Of a stretch of 64,000 bases of DNA, positions 39,101-46,661 are shown piece by piece. A program made the translations under genes and the position numbers. How positions within the stretch are numbered: position 1 is the stretch's first letter; each line of letters begins with the position of its first letter. Below the pieces are notes generated by a model. That model was not told where the DNA came from. It saw only the letters and a list, made by a program, of their open reading frames with translations, and searched no databases. Source of the stretch: Chelonoidis abingdonii (taxonomy: Eukaryota; Chordata; Testudines; Testudinidae); the NCBI RefSeq assembly GCF_003597395.2, contig NC_133773.1, forward strand, positions 127,214,913-127,278,912, in the 5' to 3' direction.

Positions 39101-42100
39101 CTGTCTTCCTTCACTATTGCTAAAATGGCAGAGTCACTTCAGTAGATTTTGAACATTCCCTTCCTTTTCCCCAACAGACTGATATTTGCACTGAAGTACT
39201 GGATAGAGTTTTCAGTCTGACTGTGAATCAAGAGTTAATGTCAAATATTCCTAAGAGCTCAAGTTTGTGTCAGATAAGTAGCAGCTGGAGAAGAAGGAAA
39301 TCTGATCAGTTGGGCTCAGGTAGTTTGATAGATCAGTAAGAGTAGGTGGATTAATCTCTTTTCCAATTGGAATGTTGTGTTTATCTATGTATAATATATA
39401 TATATACACAAATGGTGCCTGGCCTTGGACAAGTGTTAATGTGAGACAAATGTCCCAAGATCAACAGTGCACATTATTCCTTCCTTCAAAAGGTCAATAC
39501 GTCTTATTTTATGATGGCTACTCTGAAACAGCAAGATCTTTGGAATCATTCAGGACGGCAACCTGCTGTTTGCTCCACGCTTTCACGAAGCACTCTGGTC
39601 TAGAAAATCAGGCATAAACAAATTCATATGGTGAGCGAAGAGTCGTTCCAGCAGCCATGGTCCTTCCTAATAAGTCTCTTGAATCTTGGTAATCATGTGA
39701 AGGCAGCTAAAGTGGGAGTTTGCTATAGATTCCCTTACTGCTAATTCCTGCATCATTCTGGACCAACTAGCAAAAAGAATAATGTATTTTTGATTGTTAA
39801 TGGAGTTGGTCTCTGAGGAAAATATATTACATGTACAAGGTCTTGATTTGTGGATATTTTTTGCGTATGATCCCAGATTTCTTTATATTTACTTCCAACT
39901 TAGTGTAGTATCAACTTCCATTTTTTCCTCCATAAATGATCTTAGGTGACTTGGGAAAAAGGCTCAGTCAAAATCTGAGAAAATAATTGATATTAATAAT
40001 GTAGCCATCTATAGAAGCAACACGGCACAAATGTTCGGGGTGTTTTTCTTTTGTTTTTGCTTTGAGTATTAACTGATCAGTAACATCTCTTATTAAAACT
40101 ATATGGGAAATTTTGGGTAGACAATATAATTATCTTGTTGCTTTTTGTCTATGACATCTGTCTTTACGCCCCTATTTCATGAAAAATGTATGAACAGTAC
40201 TTACCAAGGAGAAATTTGGGGGAAAGCAACTAGACCGTACAAGTAGAAAATTCACCATTAGCAAACCATTTCTATTGTAATGATATCACAGTATTGCCTA
40301 ACTAATGGGAACCTTAAGCAGTAAAACTTCTCTGGCCTGTGTTACGCAGGAGGTCAGACAGTGATCAGAATGATCCCTTCTGGCCTTAAAATCTATGATT
40401 AAAATACCTTTTACACCTAAGGAAGCATTACATTCTGACTGAAAACTGGTTCTTGCTTGTTACTTTATTCTGTATTAATCTAATATGGTCTGTTTTTCAT
40501 GTCTTTTTTTAATGATTGGTACAGTGATTTAAGTATTTCCCAGCACTAATGCAACAATAATTGGGTCTTAGTCTGAGAAAGTCTTACCAGTTGCTCAGCA
40601 ATTTCTAAGTGATATTTTCAAAACATAGGTGTTCTGTTATGGGCCAGACTCACTGCTGGCTTCCACAGTTGAAACTACTGAAGTCAGTGGAACTAAAGAA
40701 AAGATTTTGGCCCACCGTATATGTTTGTATTGTTTAAATATTACATATATATGAGAAACATAGATTGAAATATTTTGGAAGAAGTTACTTACATTTTAAA
40801 ACTGGTATGAGTTAATGATTTAATTATTCATTTTTCACCCCCAAAGAAATTGGAAGAACAGGACCGAAAAGCTCTAAATATTAAAGAACAATTACAGCGG
40901 GAGCACCGCTACCTCAAACGTAGATTGGAACAGTTATCCGTGCAGGGCATGGAACGTATCCGCACTGACAGTATGGGATCAACAATATCCACTGATTCTG
41001 AACAAGGTAATCTAACGAGAGGTCTCCTGGTTTATTAAAACTTTGGACCAGGTTCTTCCATCCTTACTCGAATTTAGTAGTATCTTATTCTACATGCTGT
41101 CCCATTGGAATCTGTTCTATTCTGAGGCCTGGTCTACACTACGCGTTTAAACCGAATTTAGGAGCGTTAAACTGAATTAACTCTGCACCCGTCCACACAA
41201 CGAAGCCCTTTATATCGATATAAAGGGCTCTTTAAACTGATTTCTGTAAGCCTCCCCGATGAGGGGAGTAGCGCTGAAATCGGTATTGCCATGTTGGATT
41301 AGGGTTAGTGTGGCCGTCATTGTACAGTATTGGCCTCTGGGCGTATCCACAGTTGGCACCATTGTGACCTGTCTGGACAGCAATCTGAACTCACGATTGC
41401 ATTGGCAGGTTGACAGGAAAAGTCCTGCGAACTTTTGAATTTCATTTCTGTTTGTCCCAGCGTGAAGCTCTGATCAGACGGAGTTGGCATCATCCAAACA
41501 AAAGGCTTCAGCATGGACCGTTACGGAGTATTATCTGGATTGCTGTTATAGGAGACAATCGTTCATCAAGCTTTGTTACAGAGAAAATGAACACGCTCTT
41601 TGAAAAATTCCGGCTTGATTATAGAAGAGGCACAGCAGGCGATATTGCCAAATCGGCGCGTTGCAAGCGGGACGGAAGCCAAAGATCAATGGGACGTCAT
41701 GGGGAGAGGGAGGGAGACTAGGACTCGCATATCCCACAGTCCCGCAGTCTCTGAGCATTTGCATTCTTGATGAGCTCCCATGCCCTGAAGGGTCGAAAAA
41801 CATTGTCCGGGGTGGTTCAGGTATATCTCTGTCAACTTTACCCCCCCCTATTTCCCTCCATGAAAGAAAAAGGAACAAAAATCGTTTCTCGCCCTTTTTT
41901 ATGTCACCTTTGTCTACTGCTGTGCTCGGTAGATGCCGTGCTTGAGGCGCTGAACAAGCGCTCCCCCCTTCCTTTCCTGATGGCAAAGTGCAAATGGTGG
42001 AAACAACCATCCTTCATCCCCGTGAGTGCATGGCTGGCTCACGTGAGGGTCAGCTGGGGGCGCCTAGGTAAAATGGGAATGGATCCTGGTCATTCCGGCA

Positions 42101-45100
42101 GATCGTCAAAAGTGCTTGGTAACCGTCTCATCATAGCAGCTTGGAGGCCTTGGTCATACGCACTCCCTTTCATGTCTAAAGAAGTTCTGTACTCATTGGA
42201 CTCATCATAGGAGCGGAGGTGCGCTCCTCTCCCCTATCCTAATGTCCTTGCCTGGATTCCACGCGCTGAGAGGGCTTTCCCTTCTTTTCATCTCACTAAA
42301 ACGTCAGTGTTTTATGTCCTGACTCTTCTTTATTATCTCACACAAATGGGGGACCGTTGCCACGGTATGTCCGAAGGATTGGGGAGGAGGGAAGCAATGG
42401 GGGTTTGCTTGCAGGGGGCACCCTTGAATGGCATGCAGTCAGTCATTTCTGCGGGATCTCTGGGGCTCTGACATGGAGGATGGCTCTCTGGTTCTGTCAC
42501 TTGCCCCATATTCTAGGCAGGACTGACCTATTTTTAGACCAAACATAAAGAGGGATACCCGGGAGTCTTTCCCTATTTTCCTGCGCCCCGCAGACCTCAG
42601 CGAGCCAGCCGGGCAACCTGACGCAGCAGACGGTACAAAGGATTGTAACATTCATCGCAATTCAACTGCGACACGGTGTGGCAATGATTGAATGATCCAT
42701 CATCTCATCGCCAATTGTAATGGCAGACGTGTGCATAGGTTGGTCCATCTCTGTACCTTGCAGGAAATCGAATGCTGCTGTGTACTCGTATGTCTCTTCC
42801 GCAGCATCCATACTATGGTGACATTGACAAAAGGCTGAATGGGCTCCATGGTTGCCATGCTATGGCGTCTGCCAGGGCAATCCAGGGGAAAAGGGTGCGA
42901 AATGATTGTCTGCCATTGCTTTCCCGAAGGAATAACTGACGACATTTACCCAGAACCACCTGCGACAATGATTTTTGCCCCATCAGCCACTGGGCTCTCA
43001 ACCCAGAAATCTAAGGGGTAGGGGAGACTGCGGGAACTATGGGATAGCTATGGAATAGCTACCCACAGTGCAACGCTCCGGAAATCGATGCTAGCCTCGG
43101 ACCATGGATGCATACCGCTGAATTAATGTGCTTAGTGTGGCAGCGTGCGCTCGACTTTATACGATGTTTTACAAAACCGGTTTCTGTGAAATCAGAATAA
43201 TCCCGTAGTGTAGACATACCCTGAGTAAATTCTTATGTCATCAGTGGGACTAATTACAAAATAAGGTTACTACTTCACATGGGTAAGGCAGAATCTAGCT
43301 GAGTGTTTTTATGATAAATCAGTAATCAATGCAAGCATTAAAAATGAAATTTACTCCAATATGATAGATTATCATTAAGCACTTTTGTTGTCTTCTGTAT
43401 TGCACATTATAATTTTGTATTAAAAATAAGATTGTTGTATGTTTATTCTAATATATATTGGTAACATATTAGAATATGTATTACAGAGTAGATGTATTGT
43501 AGTTAATATGATCCCTGACTACATCACATTTTCCAAATGCTGTCTCCCATGGTACTTGAGACTAAGGGCAAGATCCTCAGCTGCTGTAAATCTTTGTGAG
43601 TTTATTGAAGTCAATGGACCTATCCTGATTTTCACCAGTTGATCCACCACATGATCTAGTAGCTCATTTAGCAGTTTCTACAAGGGGATGTGAGCAGCAC
43701 TGTAACAAGGCAGGATTGTAAAGGCAGTAAACCATATAGAAATGTAAGAGTTAGAGTACTGGCAACTATCTTACTGAGTGAATAACAACATAAATTCCTC
43801 TATGCCATGATTTTAATAATACATCGTGGGGACTAATCTCTCCTGATTAGTGAGATGAGTTCCCACTAACATGAATGGAAATTTTACACCTGCATTAAGG
43901 ATAATATCCCCGAGTATATATTTATCTTGTCTATTACTACTTGTATTACAATTTTTTATTTTGGCTTGAAGTTATAATGAAGGATATAGTCAGTGTTTAT
44001 TTTCTTAAAAGGTAATTATGTCCTTTTTGAAGATAGGTCCCAGTCTTGCCAGCTGTGACTTAAGGGTGGCATGTCAAATTTAGCTTTTTTTATTTCCTGG
44101 TTTTGGTTACTTGTTGTCACAAGTTAAATTTATTACTTCGATAATAGTTTTTGTTTATAAGTAACTGCAGTGCAATTTTCTTTATGTCATATGCATGTAC
44201 CATGCTGGTGCCTTGTACTTGATCCTACATCTTTCTAAGTCAGCAGTAGTTTTGCCATTGACTTCACTGGGATTAGTATTGACCTCTTGGAATTAGATGC
44301 AGATATCCTTGGTCAGGATAAGTAACACTTTAGTCCAAAAGTGGATCCATTGAAATGAATGGGACTGTTTGTAAAACTAGGTGCTACTTGTTGTGAGCAA
44401 GAATATCAGAATCTGACTCTTTGTTAGGACAATTCTTCAGATTGCTGGTAAGTCTCTAATACTGCTTGTTTCCTGGTTGTTCCATGTTCTTCCTTCTCTG
44501 GATAATAAGCAGAGCTAGCTGAGATTTTTCAAACAAAAAAACTTTAATTGAAAAACAGCCTTTTCTAAACCAGAAATAATCAGAAAAAATGTTTTCAGTT
44601 TTTCCAAGGAAGCTGGAAGGCAAAAAATGTAGTTCATTTTTTCATTCATCAGTTTACTTTTCTGAAATTTTTGGGAAAAATGTCTGTGTTTTGACCAGCT
44701 GTAATAATACATTCAGAGTTTTGTACTGCCATTCAGAATTTGTATTGCATGCATCTTTTATAGTTTTTTAAAATTTAGCATTACATGGTTAGAGTTGTTT
44801 TTGTGAAGGATTGGTAAAATGGGCATATCTGCCCTTAAATTATATTGATTAATAGACTGTTTTATTTCTGTGTAAAGCATTATTCAGACCAGAAAATGCT
44901 TGAAAATGTTGTCTAGGATGATATTCATCACCAAAAGTTGGGCTGTGTGATTCAAAGTATTAATCATAAAATATGGATCTTTCAACTCTATGGTACCCTT
45001 CCTTGTTGGTTGTTAGTTACTCAAACTTGTTACCAAATGATGGATTTTCTGTGGCTTGTTTGAAATGAGTTGTTGGTATCAGTCCAATTCTTAGTGGATA

Positions 45101-45656
45101 GATGGCTGTACCATAGTTGTCACTAACTGTCACCTTTGTTGGTAGTGTCAGCAGAGACTGCTAGTATTAAATTGTCTTGGGAGCTAAACTATTCTTTTTT
45201 ACGCCCTAGAGATGATCTTTACACATCGTGAGATGGTCTCTCCATACCAGGTTCAGGACAGTAGGAGAAAGCCTTTAGTACTGATGTCATGTTGTATTTG
45301 TTATGTGGATAAATATGTAGAGGATTTAATTCCTAGGGCTGTCATTCTGGTACTTTTCACTAGCACTGAATTTAAAAATATTATTTGGAAAAATTAAGTG
45401 TGGTTTGACTTTCACATTAGGTTTTTAATAACATGTTCAATATCAGCCCACAGTAACTGACTGTATTCTCTACATTTCTAAAAACCTGCCTTTTGTGTTT
45501 CATTTAGAAGTAGACATTGAAGGAATGGAATTTACACCAGCTGAAATGGACAGTATTGGAAGTGCCAGTGATGTTGAAGACCACTACAGTTTGCAAAGCA
45601 GTTCAAGTGATGGTGGCTATACACATTCCCGCAGACTTAATGCCAGGCTCTCATAG
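1020..45656 (+). CDS. MXD4: MXD4 (MAD4), MAX dimerization protein 4; complete, six exons
   Basis: The CDS joins 1020-1083, 1641-1740, 13146-13175, 36030-36144, 40847-41006 and 45508-45656: 618 bases, 205 residues plus stop (human MXD4 is about 209). Residues 1-25 form the amphipathic SIN3-interaction domain ([18 protein letters not shown]). Residues 53-66 are the basic region, with E-box contacts H58, E62 and R66. Helix 1, the loop with [15 protein letters not shown], and helix 2 follow to about 103, then the leucine zipper from 104. The acidic tail ends in a Ser/Asp-rich stretch. The sequence matches MXD4 rather than MXI1, MXD1 or MXD3 in [30 protein letters not shown] and VDIEGMEF. By family knowledge it dimerises with MAX in the nucleus, recruits SIN3-HDAC and represses MYC targets. 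The start codon has a good context (A at -3, G at +4). All introns are GT-AG. Confidence 0.97.
1084..1640 (+). other. MXD4: MXD4 intron 1
   Basis: A short 557-base intron. It contains an (ATT)n microsatellite at about 1434-1455 and no recognised mobile element. Open frames on both strands here show no family resemblance. Confidence 0.85.
1434..1455. repeat. (ATT)n microsatellite
   Basis: Seven consecutive ATT units are visible in MXD4 intron 1. Confidence 0.9.
1641..1740 (+). CDS. MXD4: MXD4 coding exon 2
   Basis: The acceptor is CCCTAG at 1635-1640 and the donor GTAATG at 1741. It encodes residues 22-54 ([12 protein letters not shown] then a basic, Lys/Arg-rich linker), entered in phase 1 and left in phase 2. 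The first conserved block finishes the SIN3-binding segment. Confidence 0.95.
3999..4133. mobile_element. hAT-type MITE, 135 bp, with perfect 8-bp target duplication
   Basis: Terminal inverted repeats read CACAGGTGCTGGAAC on the left and GTTCCAGCACCCCTG on the right. The flanks carry an identical 8-bp duplication ATTGGGAG at 3991-3998 and 4134-4141. An 8-bp duplication with CAGGGGTGCTGG-type ends is the hAT signature. It is too short to encode a protein, so it was mobilised in trans. Confidence 0.85.
4918..4947. repeat. (TA)n(TG)n microsatellite
   Basis: A short TATATA run passes into TGTGTG and then GCGCGC in MXD4 intron 2. Confidence 0.85.
5715..5838. repeat. Short palindromic interspersed repeat
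   Basis: The outer arms are GGCCTGATT (5715-5723) and AATCAGGCC (5830-5838). An inner perfect pair is CTTTGTGCAGTC (5739-5750) and GACTGCACAAAG (5810-5821). This layout resembles the many short palindromic MITEs of turtle and crocodilian genomes; the family assignment is inference. Confidence 0.6.
6103..7104. mobile_element. Composite MITE-like repeat carrying tRNA-like units
   Basis: The ends read GAGTTGGGTA on the left and TTTGCCCAGCTC on the right, which are inverted copies of a GAGCTGGGCAAAT-type hAT terminus. The flanking inner parts (about 6300-6480 and 6900-7040) are A/T-rich with related AACATTTT and GATTT motifs. The centre carries tRNA-like units at about 6535-6633 and 6726-6855. 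No transposase is left, and the target duplication is not clear. Confidence 0.5.
6726..6855. repeat. Head-to-head pair of tRNA-like units (large palindrome)
   Basis: The left arm begins TAGCCTGTGTGGTAGGGCAC and contains a B-box-like GGTTCAAGTCC. The right arm, read on the minus strand, begins TAGCCCAGTGGTTAGAGCAC and contains GGTTCAAATCC. The two arms of about 60 bases are inverted copies separated by only a few bases, so the segment can fold into one long hairpin. A related, more decayed pair lies at about 6535-6633. Confidence 0.7.
9150..9280 (-). repeat. Possible old MIR/L2-type SINE fragment
   Basis: The order CCTCA...GTGTGGGGAAGTAGGTATT...AATAACTCCCTTTTTACAGCTGGGAAACTGGCAGG resembles the familiar MIR/L2 segment containing 'ttttacagatggggaaactgaggc'. 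The copy is decayed, so this call is tentative. Confidence 0.4.
9317..9410. mobile_element. Partial copy of the 3999-4133 MITE family
   Basis: It begins CAGGGGTGCTATAACAAT and continues TTTACAGTGGGGGTGCTGAA, matching in reverse orientation the right end of the MITE at 3999-4133. The far end is degraded and no target duplication is visible. Confidence 0.6.
11267..11865. mobile_element. hAT-type MITE of about 0.6 kb with target duplication
   Basis: The left end reads TACCAAATTCATGG and the right end CCATGAATTTGGTAGGGCCC, as inverted repeats. Both flanks have AGTGATTAC (11258-11266 and 11866-11874). The interior is GC-rich with repeated CTGCTGCTGGCGG blocks and has no coding capacity; open frames in it are accidental. 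The left terminus lacks the last six bases seen at the right terminus. Confidence 0.8.
13146..13175 (+). CDS. MXD4: MXD4 coding exon 3 (30-base micro-exon)
   Basis: The acceptor is TTTTTAATAG and the donor GTAAGT. The 30 bases encode the heart of the basic region, SSHNELEKH, and split an Arg codon at each side. A 30-base exon at this spot is typical of the MAD/MXD family. It would be easy to miss by open-frame searches, but it is required: exon 2 to exon 4 without it would remove the DNA-contact residues H58 and E62. Confidence 0.93.
   Translation, partial: VITQRTRKT
13800..13849. repeat. Poly-T followed by (CT)n tract
   Basis: A run of about 20 T is followed by CTCT-rich pyrimidine sequence. 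It is strongly pyrimidine-skewed on the + strand; open frames on the minus strand (Arg/Glu and poly-Lys) are artefacts. Confidence 0.9.
14636..15610 (-). mobile_element. CR1 LINE, 5'-truncated, 3' end
   Basis: On the minus strand this encodes the carboxyl part of a CR1 ORF2, with blocks resembling [44 protein letters not shown] and LEYYVQFW. The 3' UTR ends at 14636 with the typical CR1 tail, seen on the + strand as GGCCATACTGGGTCAGATCA. Frameshifts and stops make it a dead copy. Confidence 0.9.
15820..16160. repeat. tRNA-like repeat units with a perfect 17-bp hairpin
   Basis: Three tRNA-like units begin near 15820 (AGTCCAGTGGTTAGAACA), 15938 (TAGCCCAGTGGTTATGGCAC) and 16072 (ACCCAGTGGTTACAGCC), the same family as 6726-6855. 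Between the first two is a perfect inverted repeat with arms TTTGGCCCAGTGACTGT (15868-15884) and its complement (15893-15909) and an 8-base loop. These units are in a larger GC-rich repeat region extending to about 16975 that I cannot assign further. Confidence 0.6.
16264..16627. mobile_element. GC-rich MITE nested in the tRNA-like repeat region
   Basis: The ends read TTGGCGCCAACTT on the left and AGTTGGCACCTA on the right. Subterminal GGTGGGTGCTC blocks are also inverted. The interior is rich in CCCCGCC. I recognise this layout as a common turtle MITE. The open frames it carries (Pro/Gly-rich) are composition artefacts. Confidence 0.7.
18142..19001 (-). pseudogene. hAT transposon remnant with transposase dimerisation domain
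   Basis: The terminus TAGTGCTGTCAATTAA is at 18142. On the minus strand, 18737-18531 encodes a 68-residue piece with the hAT C-terminal dimerisation pattern [10 protein letters not shown]...[20 protein letters not shown]. In the family the motif is (P)LxWW...PxxxxLARxxLxxxxTSxPSERxFS; here the usual SER is CEC. The upstream part of the transposase is missing: 18738-19001 is another, rearranged segment of the same element, and the right end is lost where a MITE half begins. The 149-residue + strand frame at 18556-19005 is antisense to it. Confidence 0.75.
19002..19052. mobile_element. Half copy of the GATATAAC-type MITE
   Basis: From GTAAGATTTTTTTGGCTCCC to the terminus TCGAGGTAGAGGTGTA it matches, in reverse orientation, the first 55 bases of the complete copy at 28940-29114. 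It abuts the hAT remnant without a gap. Confidence 0.8.
20505..21006 (-). pseudogene. CR1 reverse transcriptase, N-terminal core motifs
   Basis: Two open segments on the minus strand carry RT motifs: [19 protein letters not shown] with [17 protein letters not shown] (21006-20764), and [17 protein letters not shown] with [13 protein letters not shown] (20717-20505), where the D of DFQKAFD is the first catalytic Asp. A frame break separates them. This is the same element as the 19490-22590 entry. Confidence 0.9.
21279..21848 (-). pseudogene. CR1 endonuclease-RT linker
   Basis: A 189-residue open segment on the minus strand with [26 protein letters not shown] (end of the endonuclease domain) and the basic linker [20 protein letters not shown]. 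It ends just before the RT fingers. Part of the 19490-22590 CR1. Confidence 0.9.
21993..22280 (-). pseudogene. CR1 APE-type endonuclease, N-terminal part
   Basis: A 95-residue open segment on the minus strand with [36 protein letters not shown] and SLWIVI. E of the usual ITETWW is K here (ITKTWW), which would remove a catalytic Glu. It is separated from the linker by stops and a gap of about 140 bases. Confidence 0.9.
23097..23216. mobile_element. MITE of the AGGGTGACCAGA family (decayed right end)
   Basis: It begins TAGGGTGACCAGATAGAAAG and contains TATATAAGAAAAAGCCCC and ATCGGGACTGTCC. The right inverted end ACATCTGGACCCCA is mutated. It is the same family as the better copy at 33215-33341. 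Confidence 0.85.
26045..26940 (+). pseudogene. Penelope-like retroelement, GIY-YIG endonuclease remnant and 3' tail
   Basis: Residues on the + strand include NGCKTCRHI, a Cys-rich finger typical of Neptune-type Penelope elements, then [20 protein letters not shown] and TSYVGET, the GIY-YIG motif (VYLIQC...YVGET). The frame stops at 26470 and decays. The 3' tail at about 26850-26935 (ACCAACAGAAGTTGGTCCAA, then TAAAAGATA) is the familiar end of amniote Penelope elements. The RT domain is absent (5' truncation). Confidence 0.85.
28940..29114. mobile_element. Complete Tc1/mariner-like MITE, about 175 bp
   Basis: The ends are TACATCTCTACCCCGATATA on the left and TATCGGGGTAGAGGTGTA on the right, flanked by TA, which fits TA target-site duplication. 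Internal GTTATATC motifs repeat the subterminal pattern. The 135-residue frame at 28890-29297 only runs through it and is not a gene. Confidence 0.8.
30383..30412. repeat. (CA)n microsatellite
   Basis: Interrupted CA repeats followed by ten uninterrupted units in MXD4 intron 3. Confidence 0.9.
31042..31618. mobile_element. Harbinger-like MITE, about 0.58 kb
   Basis: The ends read GGCTCTGTCTGGACTAG on the left and CTGGGTCTACACCTGGGC on the minus strand from the right, with inner GGTTA/TAACC arms. A TAA duplication flanks it (31039-31041 and 31619-31621), which fits the 3-bp TWA duplication of PIF/Harbinger elements. There is no coding capacity. Confidence 0.65.
32632..32826 (+). mobile_element. 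Turtle tRNA-derived pol III SINE (Cry-type), nested in Penelope element
   Basis: The tRNA-like head has an A box (TAGCTCAGTGGTTTGAG, near 32639) and a B box (GAGTTCAATCC, near 32680). The body contains GGTCCTGCTAGAGAAGGCAG and GATGACCTTTCAAGGTCCC, and the tail is (ATT)n at about 32808-32823. I recognise this sequence as the common SINE of cryptodiran turtles. It is inserted into the GIY-YIG frame of the Penelope element. Confidence 0.9.
33128..33163. repeat. (TG)n microsatellite
   Basis: About 17 uninterrupted TG units in the 3' region of the Penelope element. Confidence 0.95.
33215..33341. mobile_element. MITE nested in Penelope 3' tail, with CTGTAG target duplication
   Basis: The ends are perfect inverted repeats CTAGGGTGACCAGA and its near complement CTGGTCACCCTAG. 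CTGTAG flanks both sides (33209-33214, 33342-33347). The Penelope tail reads through seamlessly if the element and one duplication copy are removed. The interior has TATATAAGAAAAAG and ATCGGGACATC. Family as at 23097. Confidence 0.9.
34440..35150. other. A/T-rich repeat-free block in MXD4 intron 3, possible conserved non-coding element
   Basis: This stretch has no repeat I recognise and contains many homeodomain-like TAATTA/ATTA cores, an octamer-like ATGCTAATGCATATG at about 35025, and TTATTTATGG. Its texture resembles conserved enhancer DNA, but conservation cannot be seen from one sequence. Confidence 0.25.
35349..35365. repeat. (CA)n microsatellite
   Basis: Short uninterrupted CA tract in MXD4 intron 3. 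Confidence 0.8.
35570..35856 (+). repeat. MIR-type (CORE) SINE split by a palindromic insertion
   Basis: The order of blocks is AGTCAGGAGACATAG, CTTCCTGGCTCTGCCACTGA, TGTGGCCTTGGCCAAGTTAA, CTCTAAAATGGGGATAAT, ACTGCTTTGAGATCTA and CTATTATTATT, which is a full-length MIR-like SINE in sense orientation. A 69-bp palindromic element (35611-35679) interrupts its head. It ends about 175 bases upstream of MXD4 exon 4. Confidence 0.8.
35611..35679. mobile_element. Short palindromic MITE nested in the MIR-type SINE
   Basis: Arms GCTCAATCCAA (35611-35621) and TTGGATTGAGC (35669-35679) enclose a centre with AAGTCAATTG. Removing it restores the expected MIR order GACATAG to CTTCCTGGCTCTG. Confidence 0.65.
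36030..36144 (+). CDS. MXD4: MXD4 coding exon 4 (helix-loop-helix)
   Basis: The acceptor is TAATTTCAG and the donor GTAAAA. It encodes residues 65-103: [15 protein letters not shown] (end of the basic region and helix 1), the loop [12 protein letters not shown], and helix 2 [12 protein letters not shown]. It ends in phase 0. The [12 protein letters not shown] block is diagnostic for MXD4 and MXD3-type MAD proteins. Confidence 0.97.
36943..37860. mobile_element. GC-rich MITE-like element, about 0.9 kb
   Basis: The left end CTAGGTTTGCAAGGC and right end AAAGTTGGCAACCCTA are related inverted repeats (TAGGGTTGCC type). The interior has long C-rich blocks (CCCCAGCCCAGAGCC-type repeats) and paired CAGTGGGAGCTGCGGGGGTG segments. 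TTTATA flanks both ends imperfectly. The 163-residue minus frame and other long frames here are composition artefacts. Confidence 0.7.
38633..38697. repeat. Short palindromic repeat (GATCCTCAGCTGG family)
   Basis: The left arm is GATCCTCAGCTGGTATAAAT and the right arm on the minus strand GATTCTCAGCTGATACAAA. A related copy is at 43567-43648. Confidence 0.65.
40325..40400 (+). repeat. CR1-derived SINE tail
   Basis: TCTGGCCTGTGTTACGCAGG, GTCAGACAGTGATCAGAAT and CCCTTCTGGCCTTAAAATC match the 3' tail shared by reptile SINEs and CR1-type LINEs. The head is not visible. Confidence 0.6.
40847..41006 (+). CDS. MXD4: MXD4 coding exon 5 (leucine zipper)
   Basis: The acceptor is CACCCCCAAAG and the donor GTAATC. 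It encodes residues 104-156, starting [16 protein letters not shown], and continues the zipper through [16 protein letters not shown]. The conserved [13 protein letters not shown] block follows, and the exon ends within an EQ-E acidic start, phase 1. Confidence 0.97.
41126..43221. mobile_element. Non-autonomous Harbinger-like DNA transposon, 2.1 kb
   Basis: The left end GGCCTGGTCTACACTACG and right end (minus strand) GGGTATGTCTACACTACG match at 15 of 18 bases. TGA flanks both ends (41123-41125, 43222-43224), a 3-bp duplication as in PIF/Harbinger elements, though usually TWA. Subterminal sequence at 41204-41229 is a perfect 26-bp palindrome centred on TATCGATA. I recognise the terminal and subterminal sequence as a widespread turtle family. 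The interior has several open frames (up to 147 codons) with no transposase motif visible, so it is probably a decayed or non-autonomous copy. Confidence 0.8.
43567..43648. repeat. Short palindromic repeat (GATCCTCAGCTGG family) with AGTCAATGGA centre
   Basis: It starts AGATCCTCAGCTGCTGTAAA, has GAAGTCAATGGACC at the centre, and ends GATTTTCACCAGTTGATCC, an imperfect inverted copy of the start. It is the same family as 38633-38697. Confidence 0.65.
45508..45656 (+). CDS. MXD4: MXD4 coding exon 6 (C-terminal tail) with stop
   Basis: The acceptor is GTTTCATTTAG. It encodes residues 157-205: [36 protein letters not shown] and the basic end RRLNARLS, then TAG at 45654-45656. The acidic VDIEGMEF segment is the MXD4 hallmark. 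The human GDSGFG region is replaced by SSSDGGYTH. Confidence 0.96.
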
Positions 45657-46640
45657 TGCCTGAGTTTCCATTTCAGCTCAGGACCATCTAACTGAAGCAC
45701 TTATAGAAGAAAATTCCAGAGGTGTCAACTGCCACTCTTCCGGGAAACCCCAACCACAGCACTCTGAAATGGAGGTTTTGTACCCATGGTTCCCTGCACT
45801 GTAACCACAACATTCGATATTGCAAATCATGGTTTTGCTGCAGAGAACTGTGGTTAGGTACAGTTGTGACTTAAAGCTAGCTTGATGTAGCCATACTGCA
45901 AATTTTAAAAAATCATATCATTCCATGCAAGAAGTATTAAATTCAACCTGTTGGAAGCATATGATGGCATAAGGAAGTTTAATGAGAAAATCATTTTGAT
46001 TTTGCAGAAACCATTTTCAAATATTGAAGAATAAATGAAATCTATGATTCAAATCTATAAAAATTCAACTACTTTTTTTCTTGTTTTTTTCCTTCATGAA
46101 AAATTATTAATGCTTTATAGCAGGCTGTAGAGTATAAATTCTTTTACTGTTGTGTTTGAGAGAGGCAGACAGAAAAAAATCTCCAAATCTCAGATGATCT
46201 TTAGAAAAAAGATCATATTAACAAGTCACTACTGTACTTCAAAATGGGGAGGAAAAAAGCCAGCTCTAATAATGACTTCATGTGGGATGATCTCAACTTT
46301 CTTTTGCTTTCTGCATTCAGCATCCAATCAGCAGCAGATCATTCTCACCATGATAACAGAGCTAGCACAAAGTAACACTGGAGTGTTAACCTATTATCAT
46401 GGAAGAGATGTCTTTTGAAACATTTCGGTATTTTTTGTAAAGAATACAGAGCTCAAATTATCTAGATTTTGATAATTAAACCTCTCCTTACAAGGAATGT
46501 TAGCTAATGTTTCTTTTTTCCTATTTATAGCTGCCAATACATTTTTATGGAAGGCATGGCTTATAATTACAGTATTCAGCTAGAGGATAATTAATCATTT
46601 TTTCTTCTTTTGCACGCTATAATTGCATTTTCTATTCTTA

Positions 46641-46661
46641 AATAAAGTGCAAAAAAATAAA
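46641..46661 (+). terminator. MXD4: Tandem AATAAA poly(A) signals, candidate proximal MXD4 3' end
   Basis: Two AATAAA hexamers lie 15 bases apart, followed by GTGTATGCTG. The usage is not known; an earlier single AATAAA is at 46030. Confidence 0.4.

Larger units (their letters stand above)
36145..40846 (+). other. MXD4: MXD4 intron 4
   Basis: A 4.7-kb intron. It contains the 0.9-kb GC-rich MITE at 36943-37860, a short palindromic repeat at 38633-38697 and a SINE/CR1-type tail at 40325-40400. The rest is A/T-rich with no recognisable gene. Confidence 0.8.
41007..45507 (+). other. MXD4: MXD4 intron 5
   Basis: A 4.5-kb intron, almost half of which is the Harbinger-like element at 41126-43221. 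A short palindromic repeat follows at 43567-43648. The rest (43.7-45.5 kb) is A/T-rich with no feature I can support. Confidence 0.85.

Noticed and set aside
41576..42210. Frames of up to 147 codons on both strands
   Set aside because: They lie within the Harbinger-like element; no transposase, Myb-like or other motif could be seen.
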